Assembly: GCA_016720345.1 (NCBI GenBank)
Contig: JADKKV010000003.1
Span: forward strand, 105,106 to 169,105
Reading direction: 5' to 3'
Origin: Thermomonas sp.
Lineage (GTDB): Bacteria > Pseudomonadota > Gammaproteobacteria > Xanthomonadales > Xanthomonadaceae
Length of the DNA: 64,000 nucleotides
Positions 43,261 through 51,601 of this stretch are shown here, piece by piece (position 1 is the first letter of the stretch; every line of letters begins with the position of its first letter). The notes under the pieces are model-generated. The model had not been told where the DNA came from, did not search any database, and saw only the letters and a list, made by a program, of their open reading frames with translations. The position numbers were made by a program, and so were the translations under genes.

Positions 43261-44396
43261 GCGGCGCGGCACCCGGGAGGGAACGCATCGTGGTCGGGGT
43301 GTCGGGTGGCGTGGATTCGTCGGTCGCCGCCCTGCTCCTGCGCGATGCGGGTTTCGATGTCACCGGCGTGTTCATGCAGAACTGGGCCGATGATGGATCG
43401 GGCGATTGCAGGGCCGAGGACGACCGCCGCGATGCGGTGGCGGTGTGCGGCACGCTGGGCCTGCCGATCCGCTTCCGCGATTTCTCGCGCGAATACCGGG
43501 ACGGTGTGTTCCGGAATTTCCTTGCCGAATATGCCGCCGGCCGCACGCCGAACCCGGACGTGCTGTGCAACCGCGAGATCAAGTTCAAGCATTTCCTTGA
43601 TGCTGCCCGCGAGTTGGGCGCGGAGGCCATCGGCACCGGGCATTACGCGCGCATCGACCGGGTGGACGGCCGCTACCGGCTGTTGCGCGCGAAGGACCGC
43701 GGCAAGGACCAGAGCTATTTCCTGCACCAGCTCGGGCAGGCGCAGCTGGCGGTGACGCGCTTCCCGCTGGGTGAACTGGCCAAGGGCGAGGTGCGCCGGA
43801 TCGCGGCCGCGCATGGCCTGCAGACCGCCGGCAAGAAGGATTCCACCGGCATCTGCTTCATCGGCGAGCGCGACTTCCGCGACTTCCTGTCGCGCTACCT
43901 GCCGGCGAAGCCGGGCGAGATCCGTACGCCGGACGGGCAACGCGTGGGCGAACACCCGGGTGTGTTCTATTTCACCCTGGGCCAGCGCGAGGGCCTGAAC
44001 ATCGGCGGCGTGCGCGGGCGCGCGCAGGCGCCGTGGTTCGTGGTCGGCAAGGACATCGGGCGCAACATCCTGTATGTCGACCAGGGCCACGACAGCCCGT
44101 GGCTGCAATCGCACACGCTGCGCAGCGAAGCTGCGCACTGGGTCGCCGGGCAGCCGCCCGCGTCGCGGTTCCGCTGCACAGCGCAGACCCGCTATCGGCA
44201 GCCCGACGAGGCCTGCGATGTCGAGGTGCTGGACGATGGCAGCCTGGCGGTGCGCTTCGAGCGCGCGCAGCGCGCGGTCACCCCGGGCCAGTCGCTGGTG
44301 CTGTACGACGGCGATGCCTGCCTCGGTGGTGCCATCATCCTGTCGACCGACGCCCCCGTCGCCGGCCAATCCATTCCTGGGGACAACGCTGCATGA
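43257..44396 (+). CDS. mnmA: tRNA-specific 2-thiouridylase MnmA
   Basis: A 379-aa enzyme that thiolates U34 of tRNA-Lys, -Glu and -Gln. The PP-loop SGGVDSS is at residues 16-22. The catalytic cysteines are in [12 protein letters not shown] and [14 protein letters not shown]-terminal beta-barrel follows. It overlaps nudJ upstream and hflD downstream by 4 bp each. It sits close to an intact tRNA-modification set (tadA at 16 kb, tRNA-Glu at 26.7 kb). Confidence 0.97.
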   Translation: MSGAAPGRERIVVGVSGGVDSSVAALLLRDAGFDVTGVFMQNWADDGSGDCRAEDDRRDAVAVCGTLGLPIRFRDFSREYRDGVFRNFLAEYAAGRTPNPDVLCNREIKFKHFLDAARELGAEAIGTGHYARIDRVDGRYRLLRAKDRGKDQSYFLHQLGQAQLAVTRFPLGELAKGEVRRIAAAHGLQTAGKKDSTGICFIGERDFRDFLSRYLPAKPGEIRTPDGQRVGEHPGVFYFTLGQREGLNIGGVRGRAQAPWFVVGKDIGRNILYVDQGHDSPWLQSHTLRSEAAHWVAGQPPASRFRCTAQTRYRQPDEACDVEVLDDGSLAVRFERAQRAVTPGQSLVLYDGDACLGGAIILSTDAPVAGQSIPGDNAA

Positions 44397-45001
44397 GTGG
44401 CATCGAAGACCGCGTACTCGCGCTGGGCGGGTTGTTGCAGGCGCTGGCGCAGGTGCGCCGGATCGCCGACACCGGGCAGTCGGAGACCACGCCGGTGCGG
44501 GTGGCGCTGGACAGCGTGTTCCGGATCGACGCGTCAGATACCGAAGCGGTTTATGGCGACGTTGCATCGCTGCGCGGCGGCCTGCGGCTGCTGCGCGACT
44601 ACCTTGCCAACAGCAACCGCGACGAGGCGCTGGGCAAGCTGGCGTTGGCGGTGATCAACCTGGAGAGCCGCTTCAGCCGCGAAGCCGGGGTCGCCGGCCA
44701 GGTGGGCGCCGGCATCCGCGAGCTGGCGGCGCAGGCCGCTCGCCTCGGCAGCGCGCACCCGGACGTGGTCGCCGGGCTTGGCAGCCTGTATGCAGGGACC
44801 GTCAGCACCCTGCGTCCGCGGGTGATGGTGCAAGGCAACCCGCATTACCTTGGCCAGGCCGGGGTGGTGGCGGAGATCCGTGCCCTGCTCCTGGCCGCGC
44901 TGCGTTCGGCGGTGCTGTGGCGGCAAAGCGGCGGCAGCCTGTGGGATTTCGTGTTCCGGCGGCGCGAGATGGCGGCTGCGATCGATTCGCTGATGGGGTA
45001 A
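44393..45001 (+). CDS. hflD: High-frequency lysogenization protein HflD homologue
   Basis: A 202-aa mostly helical protein of the HflD/YcfC family, named for its effect on lambda CII; its cellular role is unclear. Recognisable blocks are [20 protein letters not shown] at the N-terminus and [33 protein letters not shown] near the end. It overlaps mnmA. The minus-strand efflux gene as sequenced runs into its 3' end. Confidence 0.9.
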   Translation: MSGIEDRVLALGGLLQALAQVRRIADTGQSETTPVRVALDSVFRIDASDTEAVYGDVASLRGGLRLLRDYLANSNRDEALGKLALAVINLESRFSREAGVAGQVGAGIRELAAQAARLGSAHPDVVAGLGSLYAGTVSTLRPRVMVQGNPHYLGQAGVVAEIRALLLAALRSAVLWRQSGGSLWDFVFRRREMAAAIDSLMG

Positions 45002-46346
45002 GGCGGGGCGTGGTCGCATGCCGGCCATCCGTGGCCATCTCACGCCCGGCAGCACGCTCCAGCGCCAGCACCTGCAGCCACAGGGTGCGGGATGCGGAAA
45101 GGTGTTCCCGTTCTGCCAGCACGCGCTCGCGGGTTGCCGTGCGCTGCGCCGTGCGATCGACGATCCCGCGCCGGTAGCTGCGCTCGACCAGCAGCTCCAG
45201 TTGCCGCTGCTGCTGCAGGTGCCGGTCGGCCTGCGCGACGGCGTCCTGCGCGATCAGCACCGTCGCCAGCGCGCGCTCCAGCTCCAGCGGGATCAGGCGG
45301 CGAACGGCTTCGGCCTGGTGGGTGGCCTCGGCGACCCGCGCATCGGCGAGCGCGGTCCGCGCCTGGCCACTGTCGAACACCGGCAGGGTGACCTGCAATT
45401 CGGGACCCAGCATCGCCATGCCATTGGCCTCGCGCATGCCCGCCAGTCCGGCTGATGGCAGGGTGGCGCGCACCGCCCCGCTCTCCAGGCGGTGCGCGGC
45501 CTGCGCCTGCTCCAATCGGGCGCTCGCCAGCTGCGCGTCGGGGCGATGGTTCGCCGCCCACGCCTGCCATTCGCGATCGTCATGGTTCGCCAGCGCCGGT
45601 ACCGGAAGCGCGGCCGGCAGCGTGATCGCGTTCGCGCTGGCCAGGCCCAGGGCGGCCGCCAGTGCGCTGCGCGCCTGCACCAGTGCCGATTCGGCCACGC
45701 CCGTTTCGTGCGCCTGGCGCGCGTGCGCGGACTGCTGCGCCAGCTGGCCACTGGCCGCCGCGATGCCGCGCTGCACTTCGCGCCGGCTGAGCACCTGCGC
45801 TTCCTCGTCCAGCGCCAGCAGCGCGCGTTCCAGTGCCAGCGCCTGCTGCGCGAACCATGCCTGCACCAGCGCCTGGCGGGTGTCCTGCGCCAGCGCCACC
45901 AGTTGCAGCAGGACGTCCGCCTGGCGTTGGCGTGCGTCGGCATCGGCCAGCGCGATCCGGCGGCTGCGGGTCAGCACGTCGTACAGGCTTTGCATCAACC
46001 CGTATTCGAGCTGGAAGCGGCCGCCGCCCTCGGGCCGCAGTGCCATCATCGACAGCATCGGGTTGCCCACCAGGCCGGCCTGCACGCGCTCCGCGTACGC
46101 GGCATCCAGCCGTGCCAGCGCCGCGCGCACCTGCGGGTTGTTGGCGAAGGCGACCTGCACCGCCCTTTCCGGCGACAGTGGCAGCGACAGGTCGATGCTG
46201 TCCGCTGCGGACGGCAACCGCGCCGCGGGGCTGACCGCCGCCAGCCCCGACTGCAAGGACGTGGAGGATTGTCGCGGTGGCGCACTCGCGCAGCCGGCAA
46301 CCAGCAATGCCAGCGCGATCGCGCAGGCCAGGGTCGAGGTGTTCAT
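44802..46346 (-). CDS. cusC: CusC-like outer-membrane efflux lipoprotein
   Basis: A 514-aa TolC-family protein as sequenced. The lipobox LLVAGC gives acylated Cys19, and two outer-membrane-factor repeats with long helices follow. The conserved part ends near ALERAAGR at about 45045. The frame then continues for some 80 low-complexity codons antisense to hflD. A stop in a neighbouring frame at 45040-45042 would end the protein naturally, so a one-base deletion here is likely. The start overlaps the cusA stop by 4 bp. It should form the outer-membrane exit of the copper/silver pump. Confidence 0.85.
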   Translation of the reverse strand: MNTSTLACAIALALLVAGCASAPPRQSSTSLQSGLAAVSPAARLPSAADSIDLSLPLSPERAVQVAFANNPQVRAALARLDAAYAERVQAGLVGNPMLSMMALRPEGGGRFQLEYGLMQSLYDVLTRSRRIALADADARQRQADVLLQLVALAQDTRQALVQAWFAQQALALERALLALDEEAQVLSRREVQRGIAAASGQLAQQSAHARQAHETGVAESALVQARSALAAALGLASANAITLPAALPVPALANHDDREWQAWAANHRPDAQLASARLEQAQAAHRLESGAVRATLPSAGLAGMREANGMAMLGPELQVTLPVFDSGQARTALADARVAEATHQAEAVRRLIPLELERALATVLIAQDAVAQADRHLQQQRQLELLVERSYRRGIVDRTAQRTATRERVLAEREHLSASRTLWLQVLALERAAGREMATDGRHATTPRLTPSANRSQPPSRAAGTRNPTGCRRFAATAPPNAARPGAGHGSPPPPRPGQGNAGCLAPSPADAGC

Positions 46347-49300
46347 GGCACCGCTCCGTTCGCCTTCGGCAGGCGCCGCCGCAGCCACAACTTGTAGACC
46401 GCGGGAATCACGACCAGCGACAGCAGCGGCGCGCTGAGCATGCCGCCGATCATCGGCGCGGCGATGCGCTGCATGGTGGCGGCACCTGCCCCGCTGGCGA
46501 AGGCGATCGGCAACAGCCCGACGACGATCGTGACCACCGTCATCAGCTTCGGCCGCACCCGTCGCAGTGCGCCTTCGCGCAAGGCCGCGTCGAGCTCGTC
46601 GACCGTCGACAGGTGCCCCGCCGCGCGTGCGCGGGTCACTGCGGCATCGAGGTAGATCAGCATCACCACCCCGAACTCGGCCGCGACCCCGGCCAGGGCG
46701 ATGAAGCCGACCGCGACCGCCACCGAGAACGCGTAGCCCAGCGCCCACAGCAGCCACAGCCCGCCGACCAGCGCGAACGGCAGGGTCAGCATGACCAGGC
46801 TGGCCTCCGCCACCCGCCGGAAGGCGGCGTACAGCAGCCCGAACACGATCAGCAGGGTCAACGGCACCGCCAGCCGCAGGCGTTCGCCGGCGCGCTGCAG
46901 GTGCTCGTAACTGCCGGCCCAGCGCCAGCTGACGCCCTCCGCCAGCCGAGCGTCCTTCTGCAGCGCCTGCTCGGCGCGGGCGATGTAGCGGCCCAGGTCG
47001 GCTTCATCGAGGTCGACGAACACGTAGGTGGCCAGCTGCGCGTCCTCGCTGCGGATCATCGGCGGGCCCTCGGACAGGCGGACCGTGGCCAGCGCGCCCA
47101 GCGGCAGTTGCGCGCCGGAGGGCGTCACCACCGGCAACGCGGCGATCGCTTCGGGCGAGTCGCGCCAGGCCTGCGGGGTGCGCAGCGCGATCGGGTAACG
47201 CTCGCGGCCTTCCACCGCGCGCCCGATCGCCTCGCCACCGATCGCCGAGGCCAGCAACGCCTGCGCGTCCTCCATCGTCACTGCGTGCCGCGCGAGCAGT
47301 TCCCGGTCCGGTACGACGTCGATCTGGCGCGCATCGGCGGCGCGTTCGGCGAAGGCCGAGCGGGTGCCCGGCACCTGCGACAGCACCTGGGCGATGCGTT
47401 CGGCGCTGCGGCTGATGCTGGCAAGGTCCGGACCGCTGACGCGCACCCCCAATGGCGTGCGGATGCCGCTGACCTGCATGTTGATGCGATTGAGGATCGG
47501 CGGGACCCAGGCACCGGTCAGGCCGGGCAGCGCGAGTTTCTGCTGCAACTCCGCCAGCAGTTTGTCGCGGGTCATCCCGGGCCGCCACTGCGCTTCCGGC
47601 TTGAACTGCACGGTGGTCTCGAGCATGGTCAGCGGCGCCGGATCGGTAGCGGTTTCGGCGCGCCCGGCCTTGCCGAACACGCTCGCCACTTCGGGCACCG
47701 ACTTGATGATGCGGTCGGTGCGCTGCAGCACCGCCAGCGCCTGGCCCGGCGACAGCCCGGGCAGCGTGGTCGGCATGTACAGCACGTCGCCCTCTTCCAG
47801 TTCGGGCATGAACTCGCTGCCCAGCCGGCTTGCCGGCCACGCCGCGCTGGCCAGCCCCAGCACCGCCAGCAACACGACGACTCCCGGCCGGCGCAGGGCG
47901 AACCCCAGCAGCGGCCGGTAGCCGGCGGTGATCCAGCGGGTCAGCCGGTGCCCGGACTCGTCGGTGAAGCGGCCGCGGATCCAGTACCCCATCAGCACTG
48001 GCACCAGGGTGATCGACAGGCCCGCGGCCACCGCCAGCGCCCAGGTCTTGGTCCATGCCAGCGGCGCGAACATCCGCCCTTCCTGCGCCTGCAGCATGAA
48101 CACCGGCAGGAACGACAGCGCGGCGATCAGCAGCGAGAAGAACAGCGCCGGCCCGACCTCGAGCGCGGCGGCGGCGATCACCCGCCAATGCGCGTCGCCC
48201 TCGGCAGGCTTGCCGCCATGGGCGCTGGCCCAGTCCTCGAGATGCTTGTGCGCGTTCTCGATCATCACCACCGCGGCATCCACCATCGCGCCGATCGCGA
48301 TCGCGATGCCGCCCAGCGACATGATGTTCGCGTTCAACCCCTGCCAGCGCATGATCGCCAGCGCCACCAGCACCCCCAGCGGCAGGCTGACCACCGCGAC
48401 CAGCGCCGAGCGCGCATGCCACAGGAACAGCGCGCACACCAGCGACACCAGCAGCAGTTCCTGCAGCAGCTTGCCGCGCAGGTTGCCGACCGCGCGATCG
48501 ATCAGCCCGGAGCGGTCGTACACCGGCACGATCTCCACCCCCGGCGGCAGCGACGACCCGAGCGTGGCCAGCCGCTGCCTGACCGCGTCGATCACCGCCT
48601 TCGCGTTCGCGCCATCGCGCATCACGATGATGCCGCCGACCGCCTCGCCCTCGCCGTCGAGCTCGGCGATGCCGTTGCGCGGTGCCGGCCCGAACCTGAG
48701 TTCGGCGACATCGCGCAGCAGGATCGCCTTGCCGTCCTTCAGCACCCCGGTGGGTACCGCGCCGAGGTCCTGCAGCGACCGGATGTAGCCAACCCCGCGC
48801 ACCACGTATTCGCTCTCGGCCATCTCCAGGCGCGCGCCGCTGGTCTCGCGGTTGGCGCTGCGGATCGCCGCGAGCAGCTGGTTGAAACCGATGCCGTACG
48901 CCTGCAGCCGGCGCGGATCGACCACCGCCTCGTACTGGCGGACGAAGCCGCCGACGCTTGCCACTTCCGCGACCCCCGGCACCCGCTGCAGTTCGAAGCG
49001 CAGGCGCCAGTCCTGCAGCGAACGCAGCGTGGCAAGGTCGTTGCGCCCGCTGCGATCGACCAGCGCGTACTGGTAGACCCAGCCGACGCCGGTCGCATCC
49101 GGGCCCAGTTGCGGATCGATCCCGGCGGGCAATTCGGAGCGCACCTGCGAGAGGTATTCCAGCACCCGCGAACGCGCCCAGTACAGGTCGGTACCGTCCT
49201 CGAACAGCACGTACACGAAGGAGTCGCCATACATCGAGAAACCGCGCACCGCCTTCGCGCGCGGCACCGCGAGCATGCGGGTGGTGATCGGATAGGTGAC

Positions 49301-49492
49301 CTGGTCCTCCACCACCTGCGGCGCCTGCCCCGGATGCGCGGTGCGGATGATCACCTGCACGTCGGACAGGTCGGGGATGGCATCCAGCGGCAACTGCCGC
49401 ACCGACAGCACGCTGGCGATGGCCACCAGCAGCGTGATCGCCAGCACCCAGCCGCGATGCGCCAGCGATGCCTGGATCACCCGCGCGATCAT
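46343..49492 (-). CDS. cusA: CusA-type RND heavy-metal efflux pump
   Basis: A 1049-aa proton-driven RND transporter of the HME family. It begins MIARVIQASLAHRGWVLAIT, has 12 predicted TM helices and two large periplasmic loops. IAIGAMVDAAVVMIENAHKHLE (TM4, proton relay acid) and GVAAEFGVVMLIYLD are diagnostic of CusA rather than AcrB-like pumps. Copper(I)/silver export is inferred from this and from the CusB partner. Operon order is small gene-cusB-cusA-cusC with 4-bp overlaps. Confidence 0.94.
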   Translation of the reverse strand: MIARVIQASLAHRGWVLAITLLVAIASVLSVRQLPLDAIPDLSDVQVIIRTAHPGQAPQVVEDQVTYPITTRMLAVPRAKAVRGFSMYGDSFVYVLFEDGTDLYWARSRVLEYLSQVRSELPAGIDPQLGPDATGVGWVYQYALVDRSGRNDLATLRSLQDWRLRFELQRVPGVAEVASVGGFVRQYEAVVDPRRLQAYGIGFNQLLAAIRSANRETSGARLEMAESEYVVRGVGYIRSLQDLGAVPTGVLKDGKAILLRDVAELRFGPAPRNGIAELDGEGEAVGGIIVMRDGANAKAVIDAVRQRLATLGSSLPPGVEIVPVYDRSGLIDRAVGNLRGKLLQELLLVSLVCALFLWHARSALVAVVSLPLGVLVALAIMRWQGLNANIMSLGGIAIAIGAMVDAAVVMIENAHKHLEDWASAHGGKPAEGDAHWRVIAAAALEVGPALFFSLLIAALSFLPVFMLQAQEGRMFAPLAWTKTWALAVAAGLSITLVPVLMGYWIRGRFTDESGHRLTRWITAGYRPLLGFALRRPGVVVLLAVLGLASAAWPASRLGSEFMPELEEGDVLYMPTTLPGLSPGQALAVLQRTDRIIKSVPEVASVFGKAGRAETATDPAPLTMLETTVQFKPEAQWRPGMTRDKLLAELQQKLALPGLTGAWVPPILNRINMQVSGIRTPLGVRVSGPDLASISRSAERIAQVLSQVPGTRSAFAERAADARQIDVVPDRELLARHAVTMEDAQALLASAIGGEAIGRAVEGRERYPIALRTPQAWRDSPEAIAALPVVTPSGAQLPLGALATVRLSEGPPMIRSEDAQLATYVFVDLDEADLGRYIARAEQALQKDARLAEGVSWRWAGSYEHLQRAGERLRLAVPLTLLIVFGLLYAAFRRVAEASLVMLTLPFALVGGLWLLWALGYAFSVAVAVGFIALAGVAAEFGVVMLIYLDAAVTRARAAGHLSTVDELDAALREGALRRVRPKLMTVVTIVVGLLPIAFASGAGAATMQRIAAPMIGGMLSAPLLSLVVIPAVYKLWLRRRLPKANGAVP

Positions 49493-50715
49493 GGCGAAGC
49501 CCCGGCCGCGGCGTCCTGCATCTGCGCAAGCCCCGCCTGCAGGCTGGCCTCGGCGTCGAGCAGGAACTGGCCGGAAACCACGATGCGATCGGTCGCTGCC
49601 AGCCCGTCGCGGATCTCCACCTCTTCGCCATAGCGCTGGCCGAGGGTGACTTCGGTCGGCACGAAGCGGCGTGGCGCGCGTTCCACCAGCACGCGATCGC
49701 CCAGCGACGTCCGGATCACCGCCGAGGCGGGCACCAGCAGCACGCCGGTGCGCGCATCACCATCGATCTCGGCGTCCAGCACGGTCCCCAGCGGGAGGTC
49801 GGCGGCATCGCCCACCGCGAACCGCACCGCCAGGGTCTGGGTGATCGCATCGGCCACCGGCACCAGGCTGCCGCTGGCGCTGCTCCACGCCTCCCCGGGC
49901 GAGCCCGGGAGGGTGAAGCGCGCCGCGAACGTGCGCCCCAGCAGGCGCCGCTGCGCCGGGAACAGCTGCGCCTCGATCCACACCGCGTTGCGCCCGGCGA
50001 TATCCACCACCAGCGTTTCCGGGGTCACCCGCGAGCCTTCGCGCACGCCCAGTTCGGTGACCACCCCGGCCACCGGCGCGCGCAGCGGCAGGCGCCGCAT
50101 CGAGCTGCCGGAGCGGCGCACCCGCTCGATGTCGGCGTCGGCGATGCCAAGCCGTCGCAGGCGCTCGCGCGCGGGCCCGGCGGTGTCCGGGCCGAGCAGC
50201 AGTTCCTCCTGCGCCTGTACCAGTTCCGGGGCGTAGATCTCGGCGACCACGCTGCCGGCGGCCACCGGTTGCCCGACCGCGCGCACCAGCAGGCGTTCGA
50301 TCCAGCCGTCCACCCGCGCCTGCAGGCGTGCCTGCCCGCGCGCATCGGCGACCACCCGCGCCGGCACCCGCACGCGCGGCCGCACGTCGCGCAGCACCGG
50401 GGTGGCGGTGCGGATGCCCAGGCTCTGGACGACCGCGGCACTGACCGCGACCCCGGCGGCGACCTCGCGCTTCTGCAGGTCCATGCCGCAGATCGGGCAC
50501 TGGCCCGGCCCGTGCTGCTGGATGTGCGGGTGCATCGGGCAGCTGTAGACGGTGGTGGTGGCCTTCGCTGGCGCAGTGGCGCTCCCCGGCGCGGCTGCGG
50601 TGGCGGCCTCGGGCCCGGGGCTGGCGCCGGTGCAGGCGGACAGCGCAGCAAGCAGGAATGCGGCAAGCAGCCACGCCGGCAGGCGCCGCGCGGCGAAAAA
50701 ATGAACGATCGACAT
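49489..50715 (-). CDS. cusB: CusB-type membrane-fusion lipoprotein with N-terminal metal-binding domain
   Basis: A 408-aa periplasmic adaptor. The lipobox LSAC gives Cys28. Residues about 57-80 form a heavy-metal-binding domain with YSCPMHPHIQQHGPGQCPIC and GMDL. The lipoyl/hairpin, beta-barrel and membrane-proximal domains of a CusB/HlyD adaptor follow (ARVDGWIERLLVRAVGQPVAAG; PVAGVVTELGVREG). Start ATG 50715. It overlaps cusA by 4 bp. The extra CPMHP/CPICGM module probably takes Cu(I) before transfer to CusA. Confidence 0.92.
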   Translation of the reverse strand: MSIVHFFAARRLPAWLLAAFLLAALSACTGASPGPEAATAAAPGSATAPAKATTTVYSCPMHPHIQQHGPGQCPICGMDLQKREVAAGVAVSAAVVQSLGIRTATPVLRDVRPRVRVPARVVADARGQARLQARVDGWIERLLVRAVGQPVAAGSVVAEIYAPELVQAQEELLLGPDTAGPARERLRRLGIADADIERVRRSGSSMRRLPLRAPVAGVVTELGVREGSRVTPETLVVDIAGRNAVWIEAQLFPAQRRLLGRTFAARFTLPGSPGEAWSSASGSLVPVADAITQTLAVRFAVGDAADLPLGTVLDAEIDGDARTGVLLVPASAVIRTSLGDRVLVERAPRRFVPTEVTLGQRYGEEVEIRDGLAATDRIVVSGQFLLDAEASLQAGLAQMQDAAAGASP

Positions 50716-50779
50716 GGTGGTTCCCGGTGAACGAAGACACGCGCGCACGCCGTGGCGGCGCGGTTTCAGGCGTCTGGCG

Positions 50780-51169
50780 TCAGGCCGGGATCGGTGGTCG
50801 CAACAACGGGGTGTCGTGGCGTGTCAGCAGCCAGCGCGGGGCGTCGGCGGGCAGCATCGTGGCTGCGGGCAGCGTGGTGGCGGCCATCAGCACCTGCGGG
50901 GGCAGGCTGGCCACGGCGCGCAGGCTGCAGTCGCCTGCGGCGCAGGACGCGCTGTCGCCACAGCTGCTGCCTTCGGGCGCATCCTCGTCGCAGCAATCGC
51001 CGTGGTCGCAGGGCATTTCGGCGTGCGGGGCGGCGGTGGTCGCGCCGTCCGCCATCGCCATCGCCGCGTCAGGCAGCGGCAGCATTGCCATCATCGATTG
51101 CACCAGCAGCAGGATCGCCAGGGCGACGCTGCGTGCGGTGGACCAATGGCGGTGGATGCGGCCGATCAC
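50780..51169 (-). CDS. Small Cys/His/Met-rich exported protein heading the cus operon
   Basis: A 129-aa protein, probably starting at GTG 51169 with GAGG ten bases upstream. A hydrophobic segment (SVALAILLLVQSMMAMLPLPDAAMA) acts as signal or anchor. The cluster after it is rich in Met, His and Cys (HAEMPCDHGDCCDEDAP, SSCGDSASCAAGDCS). The C-terminus is PRWLLTRHDTPLLRPP. It resembles DUF2946-type proteins that precede copper-efflux genes. Periplasmic copper binding is a reasonable guess. Confidence 0.65.
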   Translation of the reverse strand: MIGRIHRHWSTARSVALAILLLVQSMMAMLPLPDAAMAMADGATTAAPHAEMPCDHGDCCDEDAPEGSSCGDSASCAAGDCSLRAVASLPPQVLMAATTLPAATMLPADAPRWLLTRHDTPLLRPPIPA

Positions 51170-51282
51170 TTGATCGTTGCCTCGATGGCTTGCGGCAGGT
51201 GGGCGGAACTCCGGGCGCAGATTAGACCTCGGGGGGTGCCGCTGCAATGTTCGCTGATTCCGAAGGAGCGGCATCCTCGCCC

Positions 51283-51382
51283 GGCTCTCCGATCGCGGCC
51301 TGTTTCCGCGAATGTCCCCCGGCAATGATGAAGCCATTGCCTCCTCCTTTATTTCGCAGAAACAGGCCGCGGTCGGAGAGCC
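51283..51382 (-). repeat. Structured intergenic element, copy C
   Basis: Thirty-base arms (51283-51312 and 51353-51382) are complementary except for one U-G wobble and one mismatch. The core, in minus orientation, is GCGAAATAAAGGAGGAGGCA, then an ATG-loop-CAT hairpin, then TGCCGGGGGACATTCGC. It faces copy D, 45 bp away, in opposite orientation, in the cus-acnB gap. Confidence 0.7.
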
Positions 51383-51427
51383 CTTCCACCACCACGGGGG
51401 TTTCTTGTCCACTCGTGTGCCGATCAA

Positions 51428-51529
51428 GGTTGCCTGGTGGCGGGGCGATCGCCGCGAAATAAAGGAGGAGGCAGCGGCTCTTTCGCTGCCGGGGGACATT
51501 CGCGGCGATCGCCCCGCCGCCGGGCGACC
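51428..51529 (+). repeat. Structured intergenic element, copy D
   Basis: Thirty-one-base arms (51428-51458 and 51499-51529) pair throughout, with three U-G wobbles in plus-strand RNA. The core is GCGAAATAAAGGAGGAGGCA, a GCG-loop-CGC hairpin, then GCCGGGGGACATTCGC. The arm sequence is unrelated to that of copy C next to it. Confidence 0.7.
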
Positions 51530-51557
51530 CGCGAGATTTAGCCAGCCACCAAGCAAA

Positions 51558-51578
51558 ACGCCCGGCATCACCGGGCGT
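51558..51578 (-). terminator. Intrinsic terminator of acnB
   Basis: ACGCCCGG pairs perfectly with CCGGGCGT around a 5-base loop and is followed on the minus strand by TTTGCTTGG. It lies 24 bp after the acnB stop. Confidence 0.8.
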
Positions 51579-51601
51579 CCTGCATGCAACCCGCCGCCCG
51601 A

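Noticed and set aside
46277-49633. Plus-strand 1118-codon open frame opposite cusA
   Set aside because: Composition is typical of an antisense shadow (runs of RQ, HP, GR), and cusA on the minus strand is a full-length recognised transporter.
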